Assembly: GCA_001940925.1 (NCBI GenBank)
Contig: MSGZ01000042.1
Location: 66,970 to 130,969, forward strand
DNA length: 64,000 nucleotides
DNA from: Ruminococcus sp. Phil11
GTDB lineage: Bacteria; Bacillota; Clostridia; Oscillospirales; Ruminococcaceae
Direction of reading: 5' to 3'
The position numbers and the translations under genes were made by a program. Under the pieces are notes generated by a model. It was given only the letters and a program-made list of their open reading frames with translations. It was not told the DNA's origin and did not search any database. Shown here piece by piece: positions 1 to 7,863 of this stretch. The number at the start of each line of letters is the position of its first letter. Within the stretch, counting starts at the first letter, position 1.

Positions 1-161
1 CCCATGCCGCCTGCGTCACCGCCGCCCATTTGACTCCAGTCCATGCCGCCCATCTGGCTCATGTCAAAGCCGCCTGCATCGTCCGCTGCCGCAGCCTGAA
101 ATGCGGAGCAGACCGAAAGTGCAAAACTCATGGAGAGAATTGCTGCTACTGTCCTTTTCAT
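1..161 (-). CDS. Secreted protein, Met/Gly-rich N-terminus (partial)
   Basis: Only the first 53 codons lie in the window; the gene runs off the left edge. The start is an ATG at 161, preceded at about 9 bases by GAAAGG; a second in-frame ATG at 170 sits too close to that site. Residues 1-25 form a clear signal peptide (MKRTVAAILSM, then a hydrophobic core ending in FQAAAA). The mature part begins with a low-complexity stretch in which SQMGG and MGGG units recur. It lies 127 bases downstream of the GH43/esterase gene on the same strand, so it may belong to the same secreted-enzyme group, but nothing catalytic is visible in the part seen. Confidence 0.75.
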   Translation of the reverse strand, partial: MKRTVAAILSMSFALSVCSAFQAAAADDAGGFDMSQMGGMDWSQMGGGDAGGM

Positions 162-288
162 GAAAATCATCCTTTCAAAAAATGAATTTGAAACAGTTGA
201 TTTTCCCCGAAAACCATGATGTCCAATTTCTATTTTTCACAGCATCGGCACCCCTGACAGTACCGCTGCTGCTTCCCCCGTTGTTGGG

Positions 289-2778
289 TTACTGACCTTC
301 GCGGAAGAACGAAGGCAGTATGTCGTAGACATAGTGGCGCACATTGCCCCACCAGTGATCGCGGCCGTCCGCGACCATATAATAGAAGTTATCCTTCGAG
401 AGATCCCAGCCGTAAGAGAAGTGGCTGTCCTGCTTGAGCTCATCCATCTGCGGATTCATGTTCGGATACGCAATATCGGTAGAACCGGTCGCGCAGATGA
501 TGAAGTATTCGCCCTTCTTGAGGCCGAATCTGTCAACTGCCTCCGCGATCTTACCCATGCCGCCGTAGCTGTGGCCGGAGAGCGGCATGATGTATGCCAC
601 GATATCCATGCAGTTTTCCGCAACGCCCCACGTAGAGACAGAGCCCATGGAGAAGCCGCCGTATGCACGGTGCATTCTCGAAGCCTTGAGGCTTGCTTCG
701 CTGGTATCCTTGCCTGCATAAGTGGAATACTTGCCTTCGACAAACGGAACAACGCTCTGACGGAATTCACCGTAGAACTTATCCGCACCGGACTTGTTCC
801 ATGTCGGGAACACAACGATCATCGGATCCACTTCACCGTTTTCGATCATGTGATCCATCATATTCTGAATCATCGTATCGTTCTGCCCGATCAGCGTGTT
901 TTCATTTTCATTGCCGCCGTGCATCAGATAGAAGATGTTGTACTGCTTGTTTTCGTCATAGCCATACGGCAGATAGACGTTCAGCTTGTTGCCGCCGTTG
1001 ATGCCGTTATAACTTTCGTTGATGACTCTGCCCTTTTTGCTGCCCTCATTGAAGTAGTAGCCGGGCGCCTCGTGGAATTTGATCTCCGGATACCGGAAAT
1101 TGCTTGCAGGCTTCACAGTCGTGGTCGTCTGCTGAACAGTGGTCTGCGGCGGAGCCGTCGTGACCGGCGTCTGCTTTTCCGGATAGTCCTTCGTCTGACC
1201 GGTCAGGAACTTGACATACCACTGGAAATCGTCCTTTTCGATCTTGCCGTTGCTGTTGACATCGGCATTGCTCTTGAAGCCGTTTCCGGAATATGCCTCA
1301 TAGACCTTCAGCTCCTGATGTGCAAGAGACAGATCCTTTGCGGTGATCTTTTCGTCATTGTCCAGATCGCCGAGGACGGAGCTGGTCGTATTTCCGTTCT
1401 GGGAAGAACCCGAAGAACTGTTCGCGCCCTTGAACTCCCACCAGTCAACATTAAAGAGGTAGCCGTCAGAACCGCTGAACACGAAGTAGACGTCGTGCTT
1501 GCCGGTTGCGCCGAGACAATTGCCGGAGATCTCAGTGAAATCCTGCCAGCCGCCGGTGACCGGGACTTTAGCAGTCGCAACGATCGGGCCGGTCTTGCTG
1601 TCGAGATGTACCTCGATCATACCGCCTTCGCCGTTGGAGCCTGCACTGACAACGAACTCTGTTGCGCCCTCATCGCCGAAGTCAACACCCTTGAGCATGG
1701 TGTAGTCGCCGTTCTCGATGAAGCCGAGTGCCTGCGAGCCGTTGCCCGCCGATTCAACCTTGACGCCCTCAGACCATGCCATGGTCTCGGCCTCAAGCTT
1801 GCGGAACGGATTGAACGATTCAATCTGATCCGGGCCTGTTCTGGTAGACTTCAGTGCCTGGATCGAACCGTCGGAACCGTATGTAAATTCTTCACATGCT
1901 GCGCTGCGGTTGAAGGAACCGCCGCCGGGCAGGCCGTTCATGTGATAGAAGGAATAGGAATGTCCCTTATAATCAATGATTCCGCCGTGCGTCGTAAAGC
2001 AGTTGGAACCCTCATGGATCGTACCGCGGAAAGTCCAGGGACCTGTCACGGACGGACCGGTGCAATACGAAATGCTCTCGCCGTTAAACGCATCAACAAA
2101 CGAAGCGAAAACCAGATAGTAGAGGCTGTCGTGCTTATAGATCCACGGGCCCTCGCCGTATCTTGTCCCGCCGGGCAGCGAGAGATTGAACTTCTGGATC
2201 GGGCCGTCGAGCGTCACCATGTCCTCTTTCAGCTTGACATAGTAGCAGCTCGGGTTGCCGAACATCAGCCACGCCTGTCCGTCATCGTCAATGATGACAG
2301 TCGGGTCGATGTATTCCCAGTTCGGGCCGACAAGCTCCTTGCCGTTGACATCCTGGAACGGACCTGACGGAGAATCCGCGACGAACACGCCGATGACTCT
2401 GCCGCTGCCGGTGGAGCTTTCGCCTGTGATATAATAATAGTACTTGCCGTTGCGCTCGATGCACTGGGATGCCCATGCGGAATTCTGCTTGATCCACTTG
2501 ATATCGGTGTCTTTCAGAATCACGCCGTGATTCGTCCAGTTCTGCATATCTGTCGTGGAAAAGCACTGGTAGCCTGTCATGTAGTAGTTGTCATTGTTTC
2601 CGTCTCTGTCCATACCGGTGTAAACATACAGTTCATCACCGAATACGACCGGTGCCGGATCCGGCGAGAAGCTGGTCTGGCAGATCGGATTGTTCGCAAA
2701 TGACGTCAGAGACGCAGTCTGCATGAGTGTGCACAGGCTGATAGACGCAGCTACCGCGCACGTCAGCTGTTTTCTCAT
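289..2778 (-). CDS. Cellulosomal GH43-CBM6-dockerin-CE1 bifunctional xylan enzyme
   Basis: An 829-residue secreted enzyme likely to remove arabinose/xylose units and feruloyl esters from xylan. A signal peptide occupies residues 1-28. A GH43 five-bladed propeller (about 35-320) shows the expected acids: D40 in SPDPAPVV, D158 in YIDPTVI and E209 in YGEGPW. A CBM6-like domain follows (about 325-450, ending NVDWWEF), then a type I dockerin (about 468-527, calcium loops GDLDNDEKI and ADVNSNGKI), a Thr/Pro linker, and a CE1 esterase (about 565-829) with nucleophile motif GFSMG (S710), oxyanion region YLMHGG and DGRDHWW (H808). The dockerin in the middle of the chain indicates cellulosome attachment. 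Start chosen at ATG 2778 after AGGGGGAA. Substrates are inferred from the families; xylosidase versus arabinofuranosidase cannot be told by eye. Confidence 0.9.
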   Translation of the reverse strand: MRKQLTCAVAASISLCTLMQTASLTSFANNPICQTSFSPDPAPVVFGDELYVYTGMDRDGNNDNYYMTGYQCFSTTDMQNWTNHGVILKDTDIKWIKQNSAWASQCIERNGKYYYYITGESSTGSGRVIGVFVADSPSGPFQDVNGKELVGPNWEYIDPTVIIDDDGQAWLMFGNPSCYYVKLKEDMVTLDGPIQKFNLSLPGGTRYGEGPWIYKHDSLYYLVFASFVDAFNGESISYCTGPSVTGPWTFRGTIHEGSNCFTTHGGIIDYKGHSYSFYHMNGLPGGGSFNRSAACEEFTYGSDGSIQALKSTRTGPDQIESFNPFRKLEAETMAWSEGVKVESAGNGSQALGFIENGDYTMLKGVDFGDEGATEFVVSAGSNGEGGMIEVHLDSKTGPIVATAKVPVTGGWQDFTEISGNCLGATGKHDVYFVFSGSDGYLFNVDWWEFKGANSSSGSSQNGNTTSSVLGDLDNDEKITAKDLSLAHQELKVYEAYSGNGFKSNADVNSNGKIEKDDFQWYVKFLTGQTKDYPEKQTPVTTAPPQTTVQQTTTTVKPASNFRYPEIKFHEAPGYYFNEGSKKGRVINESYNGINGGNKLNVYLPYGYDENKQYNIFYLMHGGNENENTLIGQNDTMIQNMMDHMIENGEVDPMIVVFPTWNKSGADKFYGEFRQSVVPFVEGKYSTYAGKDTSEASLKASRMHRAYGGFSMGSVSTWGVAENCMDIVAYIMPLSGHSYGGMGKIAEAVDRFGLKKGEYFIICATGSTDIAYPNMNPQMDELKQDSHFSYGWDLSKDNFYYMVADGRDHWWGNVRHYVYDILPSFFREGQ

Positions 2779-2856
2779 ATTCTATTCCCCCTAAAAAATA
2801 AATATAATATAATTTCTCTTTGATATTATACCACAAGGATATAATATACTATTGTC

Positions 2857-2885
2857 ATTATAAACAATCTATCGTCAAACTTCAA
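2857..2885 (-). promoter_or_regulatory. Sigma-A promoter of the GH43/CE1 gene
   Basis: On the minus strand TTGAAG (2885-2880), a 17-base spacer and TATAAT (2862-2857) stand about 80 bases before the start codon. Other TATAAT-like words occur in this AT-rich stretch (for example at 2823-2829), so the true start site needs mapping. Confidence 0.6.
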
Positions 2886-3111
2886 CCTACAATTTACAGA
2901 TTAAGTGGACAAAATGCAGATGTTTCGGTACAAGTGCTTAAATTTGTGCTAATTGTATTGCATTTTGCTTATATTGCATCAAATTTCCTGTTTTACTTGT
3001 ACTGCATAATCGTCATCTGGCGTTGTCTCGATCGGAACAAAATCCGTACAACCTTTGCCGGTTATTACATACAACTATTCCTTTTCTTCAGATTATCCAG
3101 ATCAACAGCAC
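2886..3111. other. AT-rich intergenic region with three TATTGCAT-like repeats
   Basis: There is no convincing gene in the roughly 390 bases between the GH43/CE1 gene and ktrA. The stretch is clearly richer in A+T than its neighbours. It contains TATTGCAT at 2956-2963 and 2972-2979 and TACTGCAT at 3000-3007, upstream of the GH43/CE1 promoter, which could be binding sites for a regulator. An open frame passing through on the plus strand has no plausible protein sequence. Confidence 0.4.
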
Positions 3112-3150
3112 AAAACAGGACGCACGGATCAGTTAACCCCGTGCGTCCTG
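3112..3150 (-). terminator. Intrinsic terminator of ktrBA
   Basis: A 12-bp perfect stem (3116-3127 with 3139-3150, CAGGACGCACGG and its complement) with an 11-base loop is followed on the minus strand by TGTTTTG. It lies 20 bases after the ktrA stop. Confidence 0.7.
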
Positions 3151-3170
3151 CATGTACAGCTTTTTCAGGC

Positions 3171-3809
3171 TCAATAATCCTCGACATCCTCCGGCTTGCT
3201 GACGACCAGCATATGGTGTCCCGGCTGAAATTTATATTCTGCGTGCGGCAGAATGATATCTCCGTTCTCATCCTTGACCGCGACGACGATCATCTTGTAC
3301 TTTGCGCGGAAATTCAGTTCTTTCAGTGTTTTTCCGATCCAGCGCTTATGCGGCATCAGCTCATAGATCGCGTAATTGCCGCCCAGCTCGACCGCGTCGA
3401 AGATACGGTCATTGCTTTCTCTGGTCGCGATCCGCTCCGCGACCTCGTCCTCCGGATAGATGATCTGGTCTGCACCGTTTCGGAGCAGAAATTTGGCCTG
3501 AATCGCATTATCGGCTTTTGTAATGACCTTCTTCGCGCCCAGCTCCTTCAGCAGCGAGGAGATCTGCAGACTCGCCTGAAAATGTCCGCCGACGCATACA
3601 AAGCAGACGTCAAAATCCGGAATGCCGTAGGAACGGAGCACGGCCTCGCTGGTACAGTCGCCGCATTTCGCGCTGTCCACAACGGGAAGCAGATCATCCA
3701 GCTTGTTCGGGTCAATGTCCGCGATCATGATCTCGCATCTGGTCTTTGCAAGCTTCCTGCAAAGAATATGTCCGAAGGTATCCATTCCGATAATCAAAAA
3801 CTGTTTCAT
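3171..3809 (-). CDS. ktrA: Ktr/Trk potassium uptake regulatory subunit (RCK domains)
   Basis: A 212-residue cytoplasmic gating subunit of a KtrAB-type potassium channel. It has an RCK_N Rossmann domain (about 1-130) with the acidic ribose-binding position in MIADIDPNKLDD, and an RCK_C domain (about 135-212). The length matches KtrA. It follows ktrB by 13 bases on the same strand and ends at a strong terminator, so the two form an operon. One oddity: the nucleotide-binding loop reads GMDTFG, so the middle glycine of the usual GxGxFG is aspartate (D10), which may change ligand preference. The start ATG 3809 is preceded by AAAGGAAC. Confidence 0.9.
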   Translation of the reverse strand: MKQFLIIGMDTFGHILCRKLAKTRCEIMIADIDPNKLDDLLPVVDSAKCGDCTSEAVLRSYGIPDFDVCFVCVGGHFQASLQISSLLKELGAKKVITKADNAIQAKFLLRNGADQIIYPEDEVAERIATRESNDRIFDAVELGGNYAIYELMPHKRWIGKTLKELNFRAKYKMIVVAVKDENGDIILPHAEYKFQPGHHMLVVSKPEDVEDY

Positions 3810-3822
3810 ACTGTTCCTTTCC

Positions 3823-5157
3823 TCATCCGACCAAAATATTTTCAGACGGCAGTGTCACGGGGATCTGCTGCCGTTTGGCGATCATGGCGAGCGCAAACGA
3901 TACGCTGCCCACTCTGCCGAGATACATTAAAAAGATAATGATGACACGCGATAACGGCCCGAGTGCCCGCGTGATGCCTGTCGTCATGCCGACGGTGCTG
4001 ACGGCGGAAATCGTCTCAAACAGCACATCCCGCATCGCAAGACCGTCCGCGGCACAAATAATTGCCGCACCGGTAAAAGCAAGACCGGCATTCATCGCAA
4101 TGACCGTTACAGCGGGACGCAGTACAGTCATCGGAATCGTTCTGCCGAAGGCGGTCGCCTCCTCCTGATTCCGGATGCCGGCGATCACAAACAGCAGCAG
4201 CACTGCAACAGTCGTCATCTTCATGCCGCCCGCCGTCGAGCCGGAGCCGCCGCCGATAAACATCAGCAGATAGGTCAGCAGAATGGAGCTGTCGGATAGT
4301 GCCGCGGTGTCTGTCGTGTTGAATCCGGCAGTACGCGGCGTCACGGCATCGAACAGGGAGCAGAGCCATTTTTCATGCTCCGGCAGCCCTGCGAAGTTCC
4401 CGTTTTCCAGCAGACGGAACAGCAGCGTTCCGCCGATCACCAGAACAGCGGAAACCGCAAGCGTCAGTTTGGTATGCAGCGTGCAGCGGTGCAGCCTGCA
4501 TTTGCGGTTCCAGAGGTCGTTCCAGACCCAGAAGCCCAGTGCGCCGAGCAAAATCAGACCGCAGACGGTCAGATTGACGAGCCAGTCTCCGGAGAACATC
4601 ACCAGCGAGGAATACTCCCCGCTGACGCTTCCCATGAGGTCGAAGCCCGCGTTGCAGAAAGCCGTCACCGCATGAAAGATGCTGAAATAGATACCGCGCT
4701 TTACGCCCAGCAGCGGGATAAACCGGAACGCAAGCAGAACCGCCCCCACGCCCTCAATGCAAAAGGTACCGATCAGAATGCGCCGCAGAAACGGCATGAT
4801 ATCGCCGATCTGCGAATAGTTGATGCTGTCCACGAGGATCACGCGGAACCGGAGGCCGACCCTCCGCCGCATCAGCAGCAAAAACAGTGCCGAAACAGAC
4901 ATGAATCCAAGTCCGCCGATCTGAATGAGCACCAGCAGCACGATCTGCCCGAACAGCGACCAGTGCGTGCCGGTATCTGCCACGACCAGACCCGTCACGC
5001 AGGACGCCGATGCAGAGGTGAACAGGCAGTCGAAAAACGGCGTATGCGTATGCGATGCGGATGAAACCGGCAGCGAAAGCAAAACCGCGCCGACGAGAAT
5101 CATCAGCAGAAATCCAAGCGCAATGACCTGCACAGAGGTCATTTTCGGTTTTTTCAT
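3823..5157 (-). CDS. ktrB: Ktr/Trk-type potassium channel subunit
   Basis: A 444-residue integral membrane protein of the TrkH/KtrB family that forms the potassium pore. Four pore-loop segments, each with the filter glycine, can be read: SCVTGL, FCNAGFD, TPRTAGFN and STVGMTTG. About eight transmembrane helices plus the pore helices fit the family. The start is placed at ATG 5157 (MKKPKMTS), 9 bases after GGAGG; an upstream TTG at 5163 is too close to the ribosome binding site. The gene leads the ktrB-ktrA operon and has its own promoter at 5185-5213. Divergent transcription from the ECF sigma gene starts about 90 bases further on. Confidence 0.93.
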   Translation of the reverse strand: MKKPKMTSVQVIALGFLLMILVGAVLLSLPVSSASHTHTPFFDCLFTSASASCVTGLVVADTGTHWSLFGQIVLLVLIQIGGLGFMSVSALFLLLMRRRVGLRFRVILVDSINYSQIGDIMPFLRRILIGTFCIEGVGAVLLAFRFIPLLGVKRGIYFSIFHAVTAFCNAGFDLMGSVSGEYSSLVMFSGDWLVNLTVCGLILLGALGFWVWNDLWNRKCRLHRCTLHTKLTLAVSAVLVIGGTLLFRLLENGNFAGLPEHEKWLCSLFDAVTPRTAGFNTTDTAALSDSSILLTYLLMFIGGGSGSTAGGMKMTTVAVLLLFVIAGIRNQEEATAFGRTIPMTVLRPAVTVIAMNAGLAFTGAAIICAADGLAMRDVLFETISAVSTVGMTTGITRALGPLSRVIIIFLMYLGRVGSVSFALAMIAKRQQIPVTLPSENILVG

Positions 5158-5184
5158 ATGCAAAGTCCTCCTTATGTCTGTATC

Positions 5185-5213
5185 ATTATATCACAATCCT
5201 GCTGAAAATGCAA
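5185..5213 (-). promoter_or_regulatory. Promoter of ktrBA
   Basis: On the minus strand TTGCAT (5213-5208), a 17-base spacer and extended TGATATAAT (-10 at 5190-5185) lie about 28 bases before the ktrB start. Confidence 0.75.
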
Positions 5214-5266
5214 TATTTGCAGGACACAATGCGCATCGTGCAGCATGTTTTTTGTACACGGATGCA

Positions 5267-5295
5267 TTGCGATTTTCAGTTCCGTATGATATAAT
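5267..5295 (+). promoter_or_regulatory. Promoter of the ECF sigma/anti-sigma operon
   Basis: TTGCGA (5267-5272), a 17-base spacer and TGATATAAT (-10 at 5290-5295). The expected start near 5302 falls at the base of the terminator-like hairpin described next. Confidence 0.75.
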
Positions 5296-5302
5296 AAGCA
5301 CA

Positions 5303-5378
5303 CAGACCGCTTTCCCACGGGACGGCGGTCTGCTTTTTCAGATCATCTCCGTCAGACCTGTGACCGATCCCGTTTTTT
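5303..5378 (+). promoter_or_regulatory. Putative attenuator leader of the ECF sigma gene
   Basis: Immediately after the predicted start site is an 8-bp stem (CAGACCGC 5303-5310 with GCGGTCTG 5325-5332) followed by CTTTTT, a typical intrinsic terminator. Its right arm can instead pair downstream: GGTCTG 5327-5332 with CAGACC 5353-5358, extended by CGGGA 5318-5322 with TCCCG 5368-5372 and followed by TTTTTT at 5373-5378. The two structures are mutually exclusive and both end in U-tracts. The sigma gene starts 30 bases later. What ligand or factor would act here is unknown; no known riboswitch class was recognised. Confidence 0.5.
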
Positions 5379-5408
5379 GTCTATATAGTAAGTGAAGGGA
5401 GTGATGAA

Positions 5409-5963
5409 ATGGACAGTCAGATCATTGCGATGCTGCAAAACCGCGATGAAAGGGCATTATCCGAGATCCGCAGGATCTACGGCGCACTCTGCGGAAAGCT
5501 TGCATACCGGATCCTCGGCAGTCAGCAGGACGCCGAAGAATGTGTCAGCGACATGCTTCTGGCCGTCTGGAACAGCCGGCAGCCGGTCAGCCCGCAGGAG
5601 CTGAAAGCTTATCTAGTATCACTCACCCGGCATTCCGCAATGGATAAGCTGAAAACCCGCACGAGACTGAAGCGCGGCGGCAAACAGTTCGCGCTGGCAC
5701 TGGATGAACTCGCTGAAATTCTGCCCTCTGCCGAGCAGGTCGAGCAACTGGCAGAACAGCACGAGCTGACCGCCGCCCTGACCGATTGGCTCCGCAGTCA
5801 GCCGCAGCAGATCCGGCGTATTTTTCTGCAGCGGTATTATCTGTCCGCGTCCGTGCAGGAGATCGCTGCGCAGAACGGCATGAGCATCAGCGCGGTCAAA
5901 ATGACGCTGCTGCGCGCAAGAAAAAAACTGAAAGCATATCTGGAAACGGAGGAATTGCTATGA
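5409..5963 (+). CDS. ECF-type RNA polymerase sigma factor
   Basis: A 184-residue sigma-70 family regulator. Region 2 (about 10-80, with QQDAEECVSDMLLAVWNS) recognises the -10 element, and region 4 (about 125-180, SVQEIAAQNGMSISAVKM) is the -35 binding helix-turn-helix; regions 1 and 3 are missing, as in ECF factors. Start ATG 5409 follows GAAGGGAGTG. The stop overlaps the start of the next gene (ATGA at 5960-5963), so the partner is translationally coupled. The next gene encodes a single-pass membrane protein, the usual anti-sigma arrangement. Its target genes are not known; the neighbouring cellulosomal genes are candidates only by position. Confidence 0.9.
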   Translation: MDSQIIAMLQNRDERALSEIRRIYGALCGKLAYRILGSQQDAEECVSDMLLAVWNSRQPVSPQELKAYLVSLTRHSAMDKLKTRTRLKRGGKQFALALDELAEILPSAEQVEQLAEQHELTAALTDWLRSQPQQIRRIFLQRYYLSASVQEIAAQNGMSISAVKMTLLRARKKLKAYLETEELL

Positions 5964-7210
5964 AACCGATGGATATTATGGATGCGCTCGGAGATGTCCC
6001 GCGCGATCTGGTCAGTGAATGCTTCCGCAGTCCCGCGGAAAACACAGATTCAAACAAAAGCACCGAACCGGCGGACTTCGCAATGGCGGCGGTACAGCCG
6101 AAGCATACCGGCATTACAGTCCCCCGCTTTTTCACCGCGGCCGCACTGGCTGCCTGTATGCTGTTCGCAGCAGGCGTCGGGGTCTTTCTGATCCGCGGCA
6201 ATCAAGAACATGAAGTTCTGCAAAGTATAGAGGACAGCACAGCGATGCCGGCCGAATCAAACAGCATACAAACGGAGCAGTCCGTGATTATAACTGAGCC
6301 CGCCGAAACGACTGCACCGCCTGCCGTTTATGCAGAGCTTGAACTGCATGAGCAGGAAAAGCGTATCTGCACATGGGAGGAATCGGATGCACTTCTGAAT
6401 AAGGCGCGTGAACGCTATCAGCAGAACGGCGGTCCCCTGCTGATTGACACCGAAAAATATATTGCGAAGTATTTTGCGCCGGATTCTGACTGCGGCCTGA
6501 ACACGCCGGAAGCCAAAAGCTATATCTACCACATGATGCTGAACAGCATTGACTATTTCAGCACTGCAGAGGGCGAAATGCTTTACGGAACCGGCAGCGG
6601 ACAGATTGACATCCGTTTCCAGACGGACGATACAGCCCATAAATCCTACGAACGCGAACAAAGCTGCGAAGGCGCACATGAAACATATTTCATAGGTTTA
6701 GAGGACCCATTCACCAGTTTTCTGTACAATGTCAATCTGACCGAAAAGACCTTCACACAGAATTATTGCACCGTTGACAGCGGCAATGACTTCATCATGA
6801 GCGACAATGACCGGCGCATATATCAGCCGGACGGCACGGGGCTTGCATTCAACCGTATGGACGGCATGAACCTCGGAATCCCGAGCAGTTGCTGCCTGTT
6901 CCCGCAGAGCATTGCCATGTCCCGGCTGGACGATTTTGATCTCTGGCATATCACAGGAACCGAAACCGTCCTCGGACGAAACTGTGCTGCGATCGAAGGC
7001 ATACACAGCGGCAATCCGATCTCTCTGCTTGTTGATGTCGGTACCGGTATTCTGATCAAATACGAGGAGCGAAATGCTGACGGCCTGCAGACCGATTACA
7101 GTGAAGTCACAGCATTGACGGTCGATGAGCCGATCAGCGTCAGGGAATTTGACCCAACAGGATTGACGCCGGAGGAACCGTTCGCTCCGCAGATCCCGGA
7201 AAACGAATAA
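5960..7210 (+). CDS. Probable transmembrane anti-sigma factor with large ectodomain
   Basis: A 416-residue protein: a cytoplasmic N-terminus of about 55 residues, one transmembrane helix (about 56-79, FFTAAALAACMLF), a Thr/Ser/Glu-rich linker, and an extracellular domain of about 310 residues. The start ATG 5960 overlaps the sigma stop by 4 bases and is preceded by GGAGG. Topology and coupling to an ECF gene argue for an anti-sigma factor that holds its partner at the membrane. No zinc-binding HxxxCxxC motif is visible in the cytoplasmic part, so it is not a standard ZAS type. The ectodomain has paired cysteines and a late segment (VLGRNCAAIEGI, PISLLVDVGTGILIKYEE) reminiscent of MucB/RseB- or LolA-like lipid-binding folds; this resemblance is tentative. 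Confidence 0.65.
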   Translation: MKPMDIMDALGDVPRDLVSECFRSPAENTDSNKSTEPADFAMAAVQPKHTGITVPRFFTAAALAACMLFAAGVGVFLIRGNQEHEVLQSIEDSTAMPAESNSIQTEQSVIITEPAETTAPPAVYAELELHEQEKRICTWEESDALLNKARERYQQNGGPLLIDTEKYIAKYFAPDSDCGLNTPEAKSYIYHMMLNSIDYFSTAEGEMLYGTGSGQIDIRFQTDDTAHKSYEREQSCEGAHETYFIGLEDPFTSFLYNVNLTEKTFTQNYCTVDSGNDFIMSDNDRRIYQPDGTGLAFNRMDGMNLGIPSSCCLFPQSIAMSRLDDFDLWHITGTETVLGRNCAAIEGIHSGNPISLLVDVGTGILIKYEERNADGLQTDYSEVTALTVDEPISVREFDPTGLTPEEPFAPQIPENE

Positions 7211-7218
7211 GATTTACA

Positions 7219-7249
7219 GCACCCTGCACAAGATAAGCAGGGTGCTTTT
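7219..7249 (+). terminator. Intrinsic terminator of the sigma/anti-sigma operon
   Basis: A 9-bp stem, GCACCCTGC 7219-7227 with GCAGGGTGC 7237-7245, is followed by TTTTG. Confidence 0.8.
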
Positions 7250-7504
7250 GTGCATGTATACAAAACTGATTTTTCCGTGGGACATTTTCCCTTGTGGATT
7301 GTTTCATGTATAGAGGCGCAGATTTCCCGCTGCGCACTTTAATCCATTCTCCCCCGCCACTTTGTTTCACAACAGAAGGAGGAATGCTTTGACACAGTAT
7401 CTGAATTCCGAGAGCGAACAGTCTCAGGGCATTGAGCAGTCTGCGCGTCCGATGTGGTTCCCGTCACAGGCAATGCTCTGAACATTCTCCCGTCAGGGAG
7501 CGTG

Positions 7505-7863
7505 AATCCCGTCCGTCCGCAATAAAAGCGGTGCAGACGGCTAAGCAGACGAATATCCGTGCCGCGATCCGAGCTTCCCGCATCGGAAAACGGCGAAACC
7601 CTGATACGGCAGACGGCTGACCGGATCCGGTCTCTCACCGGAAACGGGGACAAAACCGTCAGCAAAAACCGGCTTTCCCGATCCGGTTTCCGCTGACGCT
7701 GTGCACAGCCCGGTTCGGCAAAAGACTCCGGATCGGCAGGGTCACCGCCGCATCTGCCCGCTTTACACATGATAGTATGCCGTTGCGAAAGAACGGCATC
7801 GCATCATACTCCACAGCATACAAAAACGGAATCCGATCAGAGGGCGGTCGGGTTCCGTTTTTA
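7505..7863 (+). ncRNA. Candidate structured RNA (unclassified)
   Basis: Several nested stems can be drawn. CCGTC 7509-7513 pairs with GACGG 7536-7540, enclosing CCGC/GCGG. GTCAGC 7658-7663 pairs with GCTGAC 7692-7697, enclosing AAACCGG 7666-7672 with CCGGTTT 7683-7689. AGTAT 7774-7778 pairs with ATACT 7806-7810, enclosing GCCGTT 7779-7784 with AACGGC 7792-7797. The block ends at the terminator at 7822-7863. A 10-base direct repeat GCAGACGGCT occurs at 7533 and 7609. No promoter was identified, the terminator works in both directions, and the strand is a guess. No known RNA family was recognised. Confidence 0.3.
7822..7863 (+). terminator. Strong (bidirectional) intrinsic terminator
   Basis: A stem of about 12 bp with one G-T pair (AACGGAATCCGA 7825-7836 region with TCGGGTTCCGTT to 7860) is flanked by AAAAA on the left and TTTTT on the right. 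No coding gene ends here in either direction, which suggests a non-coding transcript. Confidence 0.65.

Noticed and set aside
334..2367. 677-codon open frame on the plus strand opposite the GH43/CE1 gene
   Set aside because: It mirrors the codon bias of the real gene, has no ribosome binding site or domains, and the opposite strand encodes four clear domains.
7339..7770. Minus-strand 143-codon frame in the scaffoldin upstream region
   Set aside because: Arg/Cys/Pro/Ser-rich, no family features and no convincing start site. The region is better explained as non-coding.
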